Positions 33,804 through 42,588 of a DNA stretch of 64,000 nt are shown piece after piece. The notes beneath the pieces are model-generated. The model searched no databases. It saw only the letters and a list, made by a program, of their open reading frames with translations, and was not told the DNA's origin. Source of the DNA: Candidatus Villigracilis adiacens. Its GTDB lineage: Bacteria; Chloroflexota; Anaerolineae; Anaerolineales; Villigracilaceae. The stretch covers positions 124,001 to 188,000 of the forward strand of contig JADJBU010000005.1 of the NCBI GenBank assembly GCA_016703605.1, in the 5' to 3' direction. The first letter of the stretch is position 1. Every line of letters begins with the position of its first letter. The position numbers and the translations under genes are program-made.

Positions 33804-34434
33804 CGGCGCCTCTTTCGGGGAGCGGGTTTTCGCGGAGGTATTTTTTCAGGATGCGTCCGCCCCATCCGATCAGCCACACGCCCAGGACCAGGTAATATAA
33901 ACTCAAGCCATATTGCGGGGGCAGCCCGCTGACGGAAAATCCGATTCCCAAAACAAGCGATAGGACCGCGTGATAGACAAATCGCTCCAAGCCTGCCGCA
34001 AGTTTGTTAACGCCAAAGGCGATGACGCCTATCAAACCGCCCAATAAAGCCGGAACCCATTGAAATGAACCCACCCATCTGCCGATCATGATCAGCAAAA
34101 GGATGAATGCGGCAATGGCTATGAAAATGCCGATCCTGACCGGCAGCGACGAGACGCTTTCCATGCGGTATTCCACGTAGCCGGTACGCGGATAGGTGAT
34201 GCGCGTCTTAAAGATGAGGATGAGTCTGCGGGTAAAGGCAATCCCGAGGATGAAGATGAAAGCCAGACCCAGATCGAGGTAGAGGGGCGCGTTGGAAACG
34301 GGCGGCAGGGCGCGATGCCCGGCGAAGTAAATTGCAAGCGCCGTCAAAAGCCCGCCGACGGAGATCTCCCCGATGCCGTCCTTGAACCAATAATGCCTGA
34401 CACGCCGCTTGATCTCTGTAAAATTCTGTTCCAT
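33796..34434 (-). CDS. Membrane protein, partner of the winged-helix regulator
   Basis: 212 residues from ATG 34434 (MEQNFTEIKRRVRHYWFKDG). Helices at about 30-45, 55-72, 105-130, 135-155 and 165-195. I do not recognise a named family; similar membrane proteins commonly precede HTH_34 regulators. A start at 34464 would fall within the operator and near the transcription start, so it was rejected. First gene of the exporter operon. Confidence 0.75.
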   Translation of the reverse strand: MEQNFTEIKRRVRHYWFKDGIGEISVGGLLTALAIYFAGHRALPPVSNAPLYLDLGLAFIFILGIAFTRRLILIFKTRITYPRTGYVEYRMESVSSLPVRIGIFIAIAAFILLLIMIGRWVGSFQWVPALLGGLIGVIAFGVNKLAAGLERFVYHAVLSLVLGIGFSVSGLPPQYGLSLYYLVLGVWLIGWGGRILKKYLRENPLPERGADD

Positions 34435-34445
34435 GCGTTTCACGT

Positions 34446-34472
34446 AAACCGGTTTGTAATGCAAACTGGTTT
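34446..34472. promoter_or_regulatory. Paired palindromic operator of the exporter operon
   Basis: AAACCGGTTT, seven bases, AAACTGGTTT: two near-identical ten-base palindromes with centres 17 bases apart. They cover the expected transcription start of the promoter at 34475-34502. A repressor dimer pair, most simply the wHTH protein at 33486, could bind here. Confidence 0.65.
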
Positions 34473-34474
34473 AG

Positions 34475-34502
34475 ATATTACCATAGCCGCCCGCGCTGTC
34501 AA
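34475..34502 (-). promoter_or_regulatory. Sigma70-type promoter of the exporter operon
   Basis: Minus strand TTGACA (34502-34497), 16-base spacer, TAATAT (34480-34475). The -35 box is a perfect match to consensus. Confidence 0.75.
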
Positions 34503-34635
34503 GCCGAATTTAAGAGGACAATTAACCCGCCTTACGGGCTTCATTATGAAAATGGGAGCGCTCAAAGTTTGTTATTTGGACTGCGCCCTTACAACCTTTT
34601 AGCGCGCCCATGAAAATATACTGTCTTTTGAACCG

Positions 34636-35733
34636 CTACCAAGACTTCAACAAGGTCGAGATCAGCTTTACACGCTGGGGAATGCTGCCCGCAAAGATGT
34701 ATTCGCGGTCCGAGTGATAGCCTTCGCCGATGGCGCCCAGCCCATCCAGCACGGGGATGCCCAGAGGCGCGATGAGATTCGCATCAGACATGCCGCCCGT
34801 GCCGCCTGCGGTTAGATCCAGTCCGATTCCTGCGGCAATCGTTTTTGCCTTTCCGAATGTTGCCTGCATCATGTCGTTGAACGGCATGGGACCGCGGTTC
34901 AACCCGCCGGTGACTTCGAGTGTGGTTCCGTCCAGCGCGGGCTTGAGATTCTTTATCAGCGTTTCGATGCGCTCCCCTTCATCCGGCTGCAAGACGCGGA
35001 AGTCCACTTCGACGCTGCATTCCTCCGGGACGACATTGGAAACCGTTCCGCCTTGAATGACGCCGACATTGAGGGTGGTCTTTTTTGAGTAATCGGTCAT
35101 CTTTTGAATGGCGAGGATTTGATGCGCCATTTCTTCGATGGCGTTGCGTCCCTTTTCGTGGTCGCCGCCCGCGTGCGCGGCGCGTCCCTTTACTTTGAGA
35201 TGGAATCCGCCGCCGCCTTTTCGCCAGGTCTTGAGCGCCCCGCTGACGAGCCCCGGTTCCATGACGAATACCAGTTCGGATTCTTTTGCAAGGTTTTGGA
35301 TCAAGCCGCGCGAGGTGACGCTGCCGATCTCTTCGTCGGATGTGCAGAGCAGGGTGATCGGGCGGCTCAATCCCTCGTTTATCGACTCTTCAATCGCGGC
35401 AAGCGAGATGACCAGGCTGGCTTTCATGTCTGAGACGCCGGGTCCCATGATCTTGCCTTCGGCTTCGCGATAGGGAAAGGATTTGATGGTTCCCAGCGGA
35501 AAGACCGTATCCATGTGACAGACAAAGAGGATGGGTTTGCCTGCGCCGCCCCAGCGGGCGATAACGTGATCGCCTGTTTCGTGATTGGGCTCAATTTCCA
35601 CCTGCGCGCCAAGTTTGCGCGACTCGTCCGCCATGATGGCGCCGACCCGGTCCACTGCGGCTTTGTCGTGGGAGGGGGATTCTGTTTCAACAAGCAATTT
35701 TAGAAGGGTGTTTGTATCCATGTTCGGGTCCAT
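34636..35733 (-). CDS. M20 family metallopeptidase, glutamate carboxypeptidase-like
   Basis: 365 residues. Zinc ligands can be followed: LFVCHMDTVFPLG (His, then Asp), GPGVSDMKASLVISLAA (bridging Asp), LCTSDEEIGSVTSRG (general base and ligand Glu), VFVMEPG (ligand), and GEGYHSDREYIFAGS near the end. The dimerisation lid is at about 175-285. Similar to carboxypeptidase G2, which removes C-terminal glutamate, but the substrate cannot be fixed. Thirteen bases downstream of uppP. Confidence 0.9.
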   Translation of the reverse strand: MDPNMDTNTLLKLLVETESPSHDKAAVDRVGAIMADESRKLGAQVEIEPNHETGDHVIARWGGAGKPILFVCHMDTVFPLGTIKSFPYREAEGKIMGPGVSDMKASLVISLAAIEESINEGLSRPITLLCTSDEEIGSVTSRGLIQNLAKESELVFVMEPGLVSGALKTWRKGGGGFHLKVKGRAAHAGGDHEKGRNAIEEMAHQILAIQKMTDYSKKTTLNVGVIQGGTVSNVVPEECSVEVDFRVLQPDEGERIETLIKNLKPALDGTTLEVTGGLNRGPMPFNDMMQATFGKAKTIAAGIGLDLTAGGTGGMSDANLIAPLGIPVLDGLGAIGEGYHSDREYIFAGSIPQRVKLISTLLKSW

Positions 35734-35745
35734 TCCTGGATGCGA

Positions 35746-36558
35746 TCAGCGAAGAATAAAAACGACAATCCCGGCGATCAGGCAATAGCCGGAAAAAATA
35801 TAAAGCGAATGCTGACGTAAATATCCCAGCAGCCAGCGGATGGCAAGCCAGCCGACGATCCCCGATGAGATGAACCCAACCATGAGGACGGGTAAAAATT
35901 CGGTCGTGTTGGGCAGGAGGATTGCCTGCACGGTCTCGTACAGTCCGGCGGCAAGCAGAATCGGCGCGGACACGAGAAAGGCGAATCGGGCGGCGGAGGG
36001 ACGGTCGAAGCCGCGGAACATTGCCCCAGCCATGGTGGAGCCGGAGCGGGATGCGCCGGGGAAAATCGCCAGCGCCTGGAACAAGCCCACGACAAGCGCA
36101 TCCAGCGATGTGGCGGACTCCAATGTGCGGCTTTTTTTATCGAAATATTCGACTGCCGCAAGCAGCAAAGCTGTGAAGAGCAGCCGAATCCCCGCCCACA
36201 GCAACGGGTCGCCGGACATGTTTCTTACGAAGCGATTGAGGACGAGTCCGACAATTCCCGCCGGGATGGTTGCGACGATCACCAGCCAGCCGAGGCGCGA
36301 GTGGAAATCGTCGAACGGTTTGCGGGTTCGGATGCCGCGAAGGAAGGCGATGACGATCTGCCAGTAATCGCGCCAGAAGAAAACCAGCAATGCCGCGACG
36401 GTTCCCATTTGAACGATGACGTTGAAGGCGAATGTCCGGTCGTCGGCGGGCAGGCCAAGATAATGACCGATGACGAATAAATGCGCGGTGGATGAGACGG
36501 GGATGAATTCGGTCAGTCCCTGCACGATGCCAAGGATGAGGGCGTGAATAAAGGTCAA
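35746..36558 (-). CDS. uppP: Undecaprenyl-diphosphatase
   Basis: 270 residues, polytopic. The first motif is GIVQGLTEFIPVSSTAHLFV (residues about 11-30), the second FPGASRSGSTMAGAMFRG (about 167-184), which together form the active site. It recycles undecaprenyl diphosphate for peptidoglycan and other envelope polymers. Follows tgt by 20 bases on the same strand. Confidence 0.95.
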   Translation of the reverse strand: MTFIHALILGIVQGLTEFIPVSSTAHLFVIGHYLGLPADDRTFAFNVIVQMGTVAALLVFFWRDYWQIVIAFLRGIRTRKPFDDFHSRLGWLVIVATIPAGIVGLVLNRFVRNMSGDPLLWAGIRLLFTALLLAAVEYFDKKSRTLESATSLDALVVGLFQALAIFPGASRSGSTMAGAMFRGFDRPSAARFAFLVSAPILLAAGLYETVQAILLPNTTEFLPVLMVGFISSGIVGWLAIRWLLGYLRQHSLYIFSGYCLIAGIVVFILR

Positions 36559-36578
36559 GTTGTTTCTCCGTAAAGCGG

Positions 36579-37715
36579 TTAAACGCCGGGGGACGCTTGC
36601 GCCCGTTTTCTTTCAGCGTTTCCCTGCCATTGCGCCAGCAACCCCGGCGCGCGGGATTCAAACGAACCGTCCGCGATATACGCGCGGATGTTTTCCATCA
36701 AACGGATCAACGCCCGCAGGTTGTGAATGGAGATGAGCGTTCCGGCAAGGAGTTCTTTTGCCACAATGAGATGGCGGATGTAGGCGCGGGTAAACGTCTG
36801 GCATGCGTAGCAATCGCAGGCTTCGTCAATGGGACGCTCGTCGCGCGCAAAGGAGGCGTTCATCAGGTTGAGGCGTCCTTCGGGCGCAAAGGCGGAATGA
36901 TGCCGCGCCAGGCGGGTTGGCAGGACGCAATCGAATATATCCACGCCGCGCAATACGCCGTTGATCAGGTCTTCGGGGGTGCCGACTCCCATCAGGTAGC
37001 GCGGTTTGTTCTCGGGCAGCAGGGGCATGACGACGTCGAGCGTGTCGTGCATCTGCTGTTTGGTTTCGCCGACGGAGAGTCCGCCGATGGCGATGCCGGG
37101 CGTATCCAATGAGGCGATGAATTTGGCAGACTCGGCTCTCAGCGCAGGGTCCACCCCGCCTTGTACGATCCCGAACAGGGCTTGGTCGAGGCGGGTCTTC
37201 GCTTTCAGCGATCGCTCCGCCCAACGATGAGTCCGCTGCATGGCTTTTTTGATGTAGGCGTGGTCGTTCGGGTCGGCGCATTCGTCGAACGCCATGATGA
37301 TATCGGCGCCGAGGTTTTCCTGAATCTGGATGGACTTTTCCGGCGTGAAGCGATGGGTCGAACCGTCGATGTGACTCTTGAAGGTTACGCCGTCTTCGTC
37401 TATTTTGCGGGTTTGCGCGAGGGAGAAAACCTGAAAGCCGCCGGAGTCGGTCAGCATGGGGCTGCGCCATTGCATGAACCTGTGCAGCCCGCCCATGTCG
37501 CGGACGAGTTCATCGCCGGGGCGCAGGTAGAGATGATAGGTGTTGCTCAAGACCAGCGAAGCGTTGATGTCTTTGAGGTGCTCGGGGGTGAGGGTTTTGA
37601 CGGTGGCTTGCGTTCCCACGGGGGCGAAGACCGGTGTGACAAGTCCGCCATGCGGGGTTGAAAATATCCCGGCGCGGGCGCGGTTGTTTTTGGCTGTGAT
37701 TTGAAATTGGAACAT
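36579..37715 (-). CDS. tgt: tRNA-guanine transglycosylase
   Basis: 378 residues from ATG 37715 (MFQFQITAKNNRARAGIFST); a longer start is not supported. Exchanges guanine-34 for preQ1 in tRNA. DSGGFQVFSLAQTRKI holds an active-site Asp, then GIVQGGVDPALR, GGLSVGETK, DCVLPTRLARHHSAF and the zinc site CDCYACQTFTRAYIRHL. Cooperates with queA in the window. uppP follows. Confidence 0.96.
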   Translation of the reverse strand: MFQFQITAKNNRARAGIFSTPHGGLVTPVFAPVGTQATVKTLTPEHLKDINASLVLSNTYHLYLRPGDELVRDMGGLHRFMQWRSPMLTDSGGFQVFSLAQTRKIDEDGVTFKSHIDGSTHRFTPEKSIQIQENLGADIIMAFDECADPNDHAYIKKAMQRTHRWAERSLKAKTRLDQALFGIVQGGVDPALRAESAKFIASLDTPGIAIGGLSVGETKQQMHDTLDVVMPLLPENKPRYLMGVGTPEDLINGVLRGVDIFDCVLPTRLARHHSAFAPEGRLNLMNASFARDERPIDEACDCYACQTFTRAYIRHLIVAKELLAGTLISIHNLRALIRLMENIRAYIADGSFESRAPGLLAQWQGNAERKRAQASPGV

Positions 37716-38156
37716 TGCGCTGATTATACAGGATGGGGGCGTTTCCAAACCGGCTTGCGGCAAATTGAATACCCTGCGGCAGAAATATCTTTAGCGCATC
37801 CTCTTAGAGAGCGTTTCCCAAGTTCGTGAAAGGCGTGAAAAAGAGCCTCAGCCACAGAGGGCGCCGAGTTCGCAGACATTTTTTAAAAGGTTTTCTGTAA
37901 CTGCTCAGTAGCTTGCCATTTCGACGAGCGGAGCGAGGAGAAATCTTGGGCAACCCAAAAAAGATTTCTCGAAATGACAATCGAGAATGAGCAGGCTGAG
38001 CGATTACGAAAATACAAAAAAGGGTTAAGAAACAGTCTCTTGGTCGTACAGCGCAAGGTCGCGCTCAGGCGCCGGGGACGGCGCAGGGAGCATATTTTCG
38101 GATTGGTCCTTTTCGATTCCCACGACAGCCATATAATCAGATCACAGGAGCATAAA
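37716..38156. other. Intergenic region without a gene
   Basis: Divergent spacer between tgt and a lipoprotein gene. It holds MITE B (37897-38007), a stretch matching no gene before it, and a TATAAT at 38132-38137 ahead of the lipoprotein without a clear -35. Confidence 0.7.
37897..38007. mobile_element. MITE-like family B, inverted copy (111 bp)
   Basis: GTAACTGCTCAG at the left, CTGAGCGATTAC at the right; the sequence is the reverse complement of 23046-23156 with scattered changes. No 8-base duplication is left here. Confidence 0.85.
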
Positions 38157-38774
38157 ATGAAAAAATTTATTGTTATAGTTTGTATGGCAATCCTTCTGAC
38201 ACTTATGGCATGTGGAACCGGCGCAGGGACCGGGGAGCCTTCCCTGCCCATCCCCACGCCGCTCGCTGTTGAATTAACCCAGCCTTCCGCGGCAGACCCG
38301 AACCACTTCCTTACTGCAACCATCGTTCCGTTCTACACGCAGGTCCCTTCCCCCACTTTTGAGGGGATCCCAGCCATCGTCAACATTGCCCTCAACATGG
38401 GCGCGGGCGGCGCGGGATTCTCCGCGAACCTGTACGCGCAGGAAGTCTACACCGGCAGGACGATCACCATTTTTATGTCGGCAGGGATGCATACCGCCCC
38501 GTATCTTCCGACTTCGGCTCCGCTGGATATGGCAATTCCGGCGCCGGGGACGTATATCTTCTATGCCCGCCTCAGTAATGCGCCGACCGAGTACCACTAC
38601 GGGCATACCGAATGCTCGGTTCCAACTGATTGCGTGGGCAGCCCGCTCATCGCGCTGGACGTCCTGCCGGGTGAACGTTACTCGATCCTGATCGCAGACC
38701 GCAAAGCGATCCTGCCGGATAACGACAAACGCGGATTCCCCGTCACAGTTCCCTGGGTAAAACTGATCCCGTGA
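38157..38774 (+). CDS. Putative lipoprotein
   Basis: 205 residues from ATG 38157 with CAGGAG upstream. Signal peptide KKFIVIVCMAILLTLMACGT with lipobox Cys at about 19, then a Pro/Thr-rich linker and a beta-rich domain (IVNIALNMGAGGAGFSANLY, TIFMSAGMHTAPYLP, YILIAD-like YSILIADRK). A Cys pair (ECSVPTDC) lies near residue 160. Domain not recognised. Confidence 0.75.
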   Translation: MKKFIVIVCMAILLTLMACGTGAGTGEPSLPIPTPLAVELTQPSAADPNHFLTATIVPFYTQVPSPTFEGIPAIVNIALNMGAGGAGFSANLYAQEVYTGRTITIFMSAGMHTAPYLPTSAPLDMAIPAPGTYIFYARLSNAPTEYHYGHTECSVPTDCVGSPLIALDVLPGERYSILIADRKAILPDNDKRGFPVTVPWVKLIP

Positions 38775-38885
38775 AATCGCGTTCCTCACTGCGCCGGAGA
38801 TGCGTTCGTCCGCGCAGTGTGTCGGGAATGGCAAAGCCGTTCAGCCAGAAAAAATGATAAGGCGTTGAAAACTGCCTGAGATACG

Positions 38886-38926
38886 CACCCAACCTGCCAG
38901 GTAGTACCCACCCGGCAGGTTGGGTG
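38886..38926. repeat. Inverted repeat CCCAACCTGCC
   Basis: ACCCAACCTGCC ... GGCAGGTTGGGT with a 15-base loop. It may act as a terminator-like hairpin for either neighbour; there is no T run. Confidence 0.55.
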
Positions 38927-39016
38927 CGTGCCCGCGCCATCACGTCCGCAAAGGCAGAGAGTAGATATTCGAGAGTAGAGAGTAGTTTTCCATCGTTTAC
39001 CGTCCACCGTCAAATG

Positions 39017-39126
39017 ATTGTGCCAGCAGACTCTCAAACAGCCCCTCGACCTGCCGCGTGGACTCTCCCATCCTCCCCCGCAGGGACTCGACCCGCGCCA
39101 CCACACCCGCAAATTCTTCTTGCAGA
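39017..39126 (-). pseudogene. hsdS 3'-end fragment, distal copy
   Basis: Reads LQEEFAGVVARVESLRGRMG, then ESTRQVEGLFESLLAQSF and a stop shortly after. This is the same as residues ~328-364 of the HsdS encoded at 41474-42571. It starts directly after the stop of the 123-residue gene, so the gene abuts an hsdS end on each side. No TRD, so not functional as HsdS. Confidence 0.85.
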
Positions 39127-39498
39127 TTATCTGATTTCATAAGCGATCATTCCCGCTTTCATTGCGCCAGTGACTGTACCGTCCACTTCTTCTGCGCCTG
39201 GGAAAAACCATTCTTCGGAATCGTATTTTTCACTTGAATATTTAAATATGGCGAAGTCCCAATTATCCATTTTGCCATTCCAGGTGAGACGACAAATCGG
39301 CAAAGGCTCATGGCGATCTGTACGATCCAGATATAGAAATTTGCCTTTGAAACGGGCTGAATAACCACGCTTTATCTTCTTTGAAAAAAAGGCACTCAAG
39401 AGCGCTGTAGAGTCTTTCAGGTTTACGCGATTGAACTCATCAATCAGTTTTTGTACTTCTTCTTGAATTTCTGTTGGAATTGTTGGCTTTTTCGGCAT
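39127..39498 (-). CDS. Hypothetical protein between two hsdS 3'-end copies
   Basis: 123 residues: MPKKPTIPTEIQEEVQKLID, then a basic segment (FFSKKIKRGYSARFKGKFLY) and an acidic C-terminal half (SSEKYDSEEWFFPGAEEVDG). No signal or membrane helix. I do not recognise it. A frame of this length with normal composition and an upstream GGAGAA looks real. It is bounded by hsdS 3'-end sequence on both sides, like a cargo gene carried between direct repeats. Confidence 0.65.
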   Translation of the reverse strand: MPKKPTIPTEIQEEVQKLIDEFNRVNLKDSTALLSAFFSKKIKRGYSARFKGKFLYLDRTDRHEPLPICRLTWNGKMDNWDFAIFKYSSEKYDSEEWFFPGAEEVDGTVTGAMKAGMIAYEIR

Positions 39499-39506
39499 TA
39501 TTATTC

Positions 39507-39590
39507 TCCAAATGATTCACTCAGCAGACTCTCAAACAGCCCCTCCACCTGCCGCGTGGACTCGCCCATCCGCCCACGCAGCGACTCGAC
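39507..39590 (-). pseudogene. hsdS 3'-end fragment, proximal copy
   Basis: Reads VESLRGRMGESTRQVEGLFE then SLLSESFGE and stop. Its upstream part is replaced by the first unit of the 148-bp array. Equivalent to the last ~28 residues of HsdS. Confidence 0.85.
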
Positions 39591-39596
39591 CACTCC

Positions 39597-41473
39597 AGAC
39601 CTGACAGGTTTCACCGTGACGCGACTCAATCGCAACCCACGCGCGGACATGAGACTCTGAGCGCAAGACTCTCGTGGAAACCTGTCAGGTCTTTTCACGA
39701 AAACGCCTCCGCCAGCAGACTCTCAAACAGCCCATCCCGTACTCCAGACCTGACAGGTTTCATCGTGACGCTTCTCAATCGCAGCCCACGCGCGGACATG
39801 AGACTCTGATCGCAAGACTCTCGTGGAAACCTGTCAGGTCTTTTCACGAGAACTCTCCGCCAGCAGACTCTCAAACAGCCCATCCCGTACTCCAGACCTG
39901 ACAGGTTTCACCGTGACGCGAATCAATCGCAACCCACGCGCGGACATGAGACTCTGATCGCAAGACTCTCGTGGAAACCTGTCAGGTCTTTTCACGAAAA
40001 CTCTCCGCCAGCAGACTCTCAAACAGCCCATCCCGTACTCCAGACCTGACAGGTTTCATCGTGACGCTTCTCAATCGCAGCCCACGCGCGGACATGAGAC
40101 TCTGATCGCAAGACTCTCGTGGAAACCTGTCAGGTCTTTTCACGAAAACGCCTCCGCCAGCAGACTCTCAAACAGCCCATCCCGTACTCCAGACCTGACA
40201 GGTTTCATCGTGACGCTTCTCAATCGCAACCCACGCGCGGACACGGAGACTCTGATCGCAAGACTCTCGTGGAAACCTGTCAGGTCTTTCACGAGAACTC
40301 TCCGCCAGCAGACTCTCAAACAGCCCATCCCGTACTCCAGACCTGACAGGTTTCACCGTGACGTGACTCAATCGCAACCCTCGCGCGGACATGAGACTCT
40401 GAACGCAAGACTCTCGTGGAAACCTGTCAGGTCTTTTCACGAGAACTCTCCGCCAGCAGACTCTCAAACAGCCCATCCCGTACTCCAGACCTGACAGGTT
40501 TCATCGTGACGCTTCTCAATCGCAACCCATGCGCGGACATGAGACTCCGAGCGCAAGGCTTCCGTGAAAACCTGTCAGGTCTTTTCACGAGAACTCTCCG
40601 CCAGCAGACTCTCAAACAGCCCATCCCGTACTCCAGACCTGACAGGTTTCACCGTGACGCGAATCAATCGCAACCCTCGCGCGGACATGAGACTCTGAAC
40701 GCAAGACTCTCGTGGAAACCTGTCAGGTCTTTTCACGAGAACGCCTCCGCCAGCAGACTCTCAAACAATCCATCCTACACCCAGACCTGACAGGTTTCAT
40801 CGTGACGCTTCTCAATCGCAACCCACGCGCGGACATGAGACTCTGAACGCAAGACTCTCGTGGAAACCTGTCAGGTCTTTTCACGAGAACTCTCCGCCAG
40901 CAGACTCTCAAACAATCCATCCCGTACTCCAGACCTGACAGGTTTCACCATGACTCTTTTCAATCGCAGCCCACGCGCGGACATGAGACTCTGAACGCAA
41001 GACTTCCGTGGAAACCTGTCAGGTCTTTTCACGAGAACTCTCCGCCAGCAGACTCTCAAACAGCCCATCCCGTACTCCAGACCTGACAGGTTTCATCGTG
41101 ACGCTTCTCAATCGCAACCCACGCGCGGACATGAGACTCTGAACGCAAGACTTTCGTGGAAACCTGTCAGGTCTTTTCACGAAAACGCCTCCGCCAGCAG
41201 ACTCTCAAACAGCCCATCCCGTACTCCAGACCTGACAGGTTTCATCGTGACGCTTCTCAATCGCAGCCCACGCGCGGACATGAGACTCTGAACGCAAGAC
41301 TTCCGTGGAAACCTGTCAGGTCTTTTCACGAGAACTCTCCGCCAGCAGACTCTCAAACAGCCCATCCCGTACTCCAGACCTGACAGGTTTCACCGTGACG
41401 CGAGTCCATCGCAACCCACGCGCGGACATGAGACTCTGAACGCAAGACTCTCGTGGAAACCTGTCAGGTCTTT
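39597..41473. repeat. 148-bp tandem repeat array, 13 units, derived from the hsdS 3' end
   Basis: Units begin (AGACCTGACAGG) at 39597, 39746, 39894, 40042, 40191, 40339, 40487, 40635, 40783, 40931, 41079, 41228 and 41376, period 148 or 149. Each has a left arm AGACCTGACAGGTTTCA, a 60-base centre with GCGCGGACATGAGACTC, a right arm AAACCTGTCAGGTCT, and then about 40 bases that encode, on the minus strand, GLFESLLAE and a stop, the end of HsdS. Two variants of the left half (CATCGTGACGCTTCT and CACCGTGACGCGA) nearly alternate. The last unit runs directly into the true hsdS end. Small frames in it (about 62-75 codons) are by-products of the repeat. Confidence 0.95.
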
Positions 41474-42571
41474 TCACGAAAACGCCTCCGCCAGCAGACT
41501 CTCAAACAGCCCCTCCACCTGCCGCGTGGACTCGCCCATCCGCCCCCGCAGCGACTCGACCCGCGCCACCACGCCCGCAAACTCTTCTTGCAGGCTCAGC
41601 GGTGGGACAGGGATAACAAGTTCTTTCAGTTTTTCACCAGTCAAATGTGCAAACGTAACTTGTGAAGTTGCGTCAACCAAACCGCCACTTTGAGCCAGCC
41701 ACCAAAGCAAATGAACAATGTATTCTGGATTTGCTAATTTTGGATTCGGACGCGCTCGATGTAATGCTTTTTGAAAATAACATTCTTCCATTTCATTACG
41801 CCAAATTGCGGCTCGACCAACTTCTCCACCTTCACAAATTAGAACATCGCCATATTGAAGTCGAAATTCTTTTCGGTCTTTCTCGTCAAAATCCATTTCA
41901 GCAATATCAGATAAATCAAGTTCATACCATCGAACATTGAAGTTTCGCAAATAAGGTCGTTTGTGTTTGCCAGTTTGCTTTTTATCATCCAGCATTTTAC
42001 CTAACCGAGTTTCGCAAACATCTTCAAACTTAGACAATTCCCATTTTTTGTCATTTACTCTTACATGACCAAACATCTCCAAAAACACGGACTGGAGCAG
42101 GGCATCGCCGAGATCGTGCGCAGTCCGCCGCAGTTGACGGAGACGGTCGGCGCGCGCCAGCAGGGACGCAATCCGCTTTTGCTCGGTCAGCGGGGGAAGG
42201 GGGATTTTTTGTTCGTAAGCATCTTCTCTATTCAAGCCAGGAATGGCGGCAGATTTATTGAGACGTGTTAAATCAAGTGCCTTCAATGTGTAATAAAGCC
42301 AAGTGAAATCACAAGGCACTTTTGTTTTTTCAATGAAGTAAGTTGTATCAATCGCCCAGCATGGAACTTTGCTAAAACGAACTTCTCCAATTGAACCTTT
42401 TCGACCAATAATAAGAGTTTCACCTTTTGTTAGTGCTTCATCATGCCAACCAACAATTCCATTTGAACCATACACAGGTATGTCGCCACCCTTGCGATCA
42501 GTCTCTTTCAAACCGTCGCCATAAACAAAATCACAAACTTCACCAAGCGGGACAATAGGATATTTATTCAT
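41474..42571 (-). CDS. hsdS: Type I restriction-modification specificity subunit
   Basis: 365 residues, two target-recognition domains. TRD1 (about 1-135) has VPLGEVCDFVYGDGLKET, GWHDEALTKGETLIIGRKGS and KIPLPPLTEQKRIASLLARA (central conserved helix 140-178). TRD2 (about 180-320) has WELSKFEDVCETRLGKML and QYGDVLICEGGEVGRAAIW. The distal conserved region is VIPVPPLSLQEEFAGVVARV and the last 45 residues. It chooses the DNA sequence for HsdM and HsdR. Its last codons are the source of the tandem array that follows. Confidence 0.95.
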   Translation of the reverse strand: MNKYPIVPLGEVCDFVYGDGLKETDRKGGDIPVYGSNGIVGWHDEALTKGETLIIGRKGSIGEVRFSKVPCWAIDTTYFIEKTKVPCDFTWLYYTLKALDLTRLNKSAAIPGLNREDAYEQKIPLPPLTEQKRIASLLARADRLRQLRRTAHDLGDALLQSVFLEMFGHVRVNDKKWELSKFEDVCETRLGKMLDDKKQTGKHKRPYLRNFNVRWYELDLSDIAEMDFDEKDRKEFRLQYGDVLICEGGEVGRAAIWRNEMEECYFQKALHRARPNPKLANPEYIVHLLWWLAQSGGLVDATSQVTFAHLTGEKLKELVIPVPPLSLQEEFAGVVARVESLRGRMGESTRQVEGLFESLLAEAFS

Positions 42572-42588
42572 TCAGCAATTACCAATTA

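Noticed and set aside
39674..41383. Many 60-120-codon frames on both strands in the array
   Set aside because: They recur with the 148-bp period and come from the repeat itself.
39597..41473. CRISPR array
   Set aside because: Units are 148 bp and conserved over nearly the whole length; no short repeat with unique spacers, and no cas genes.
41474..42571. TRD shuffling by inversion at hsdS
   Set aside because: No second TRD set or inverted hsdS copy is in the window; only 3'-end pieces in direct orientation.
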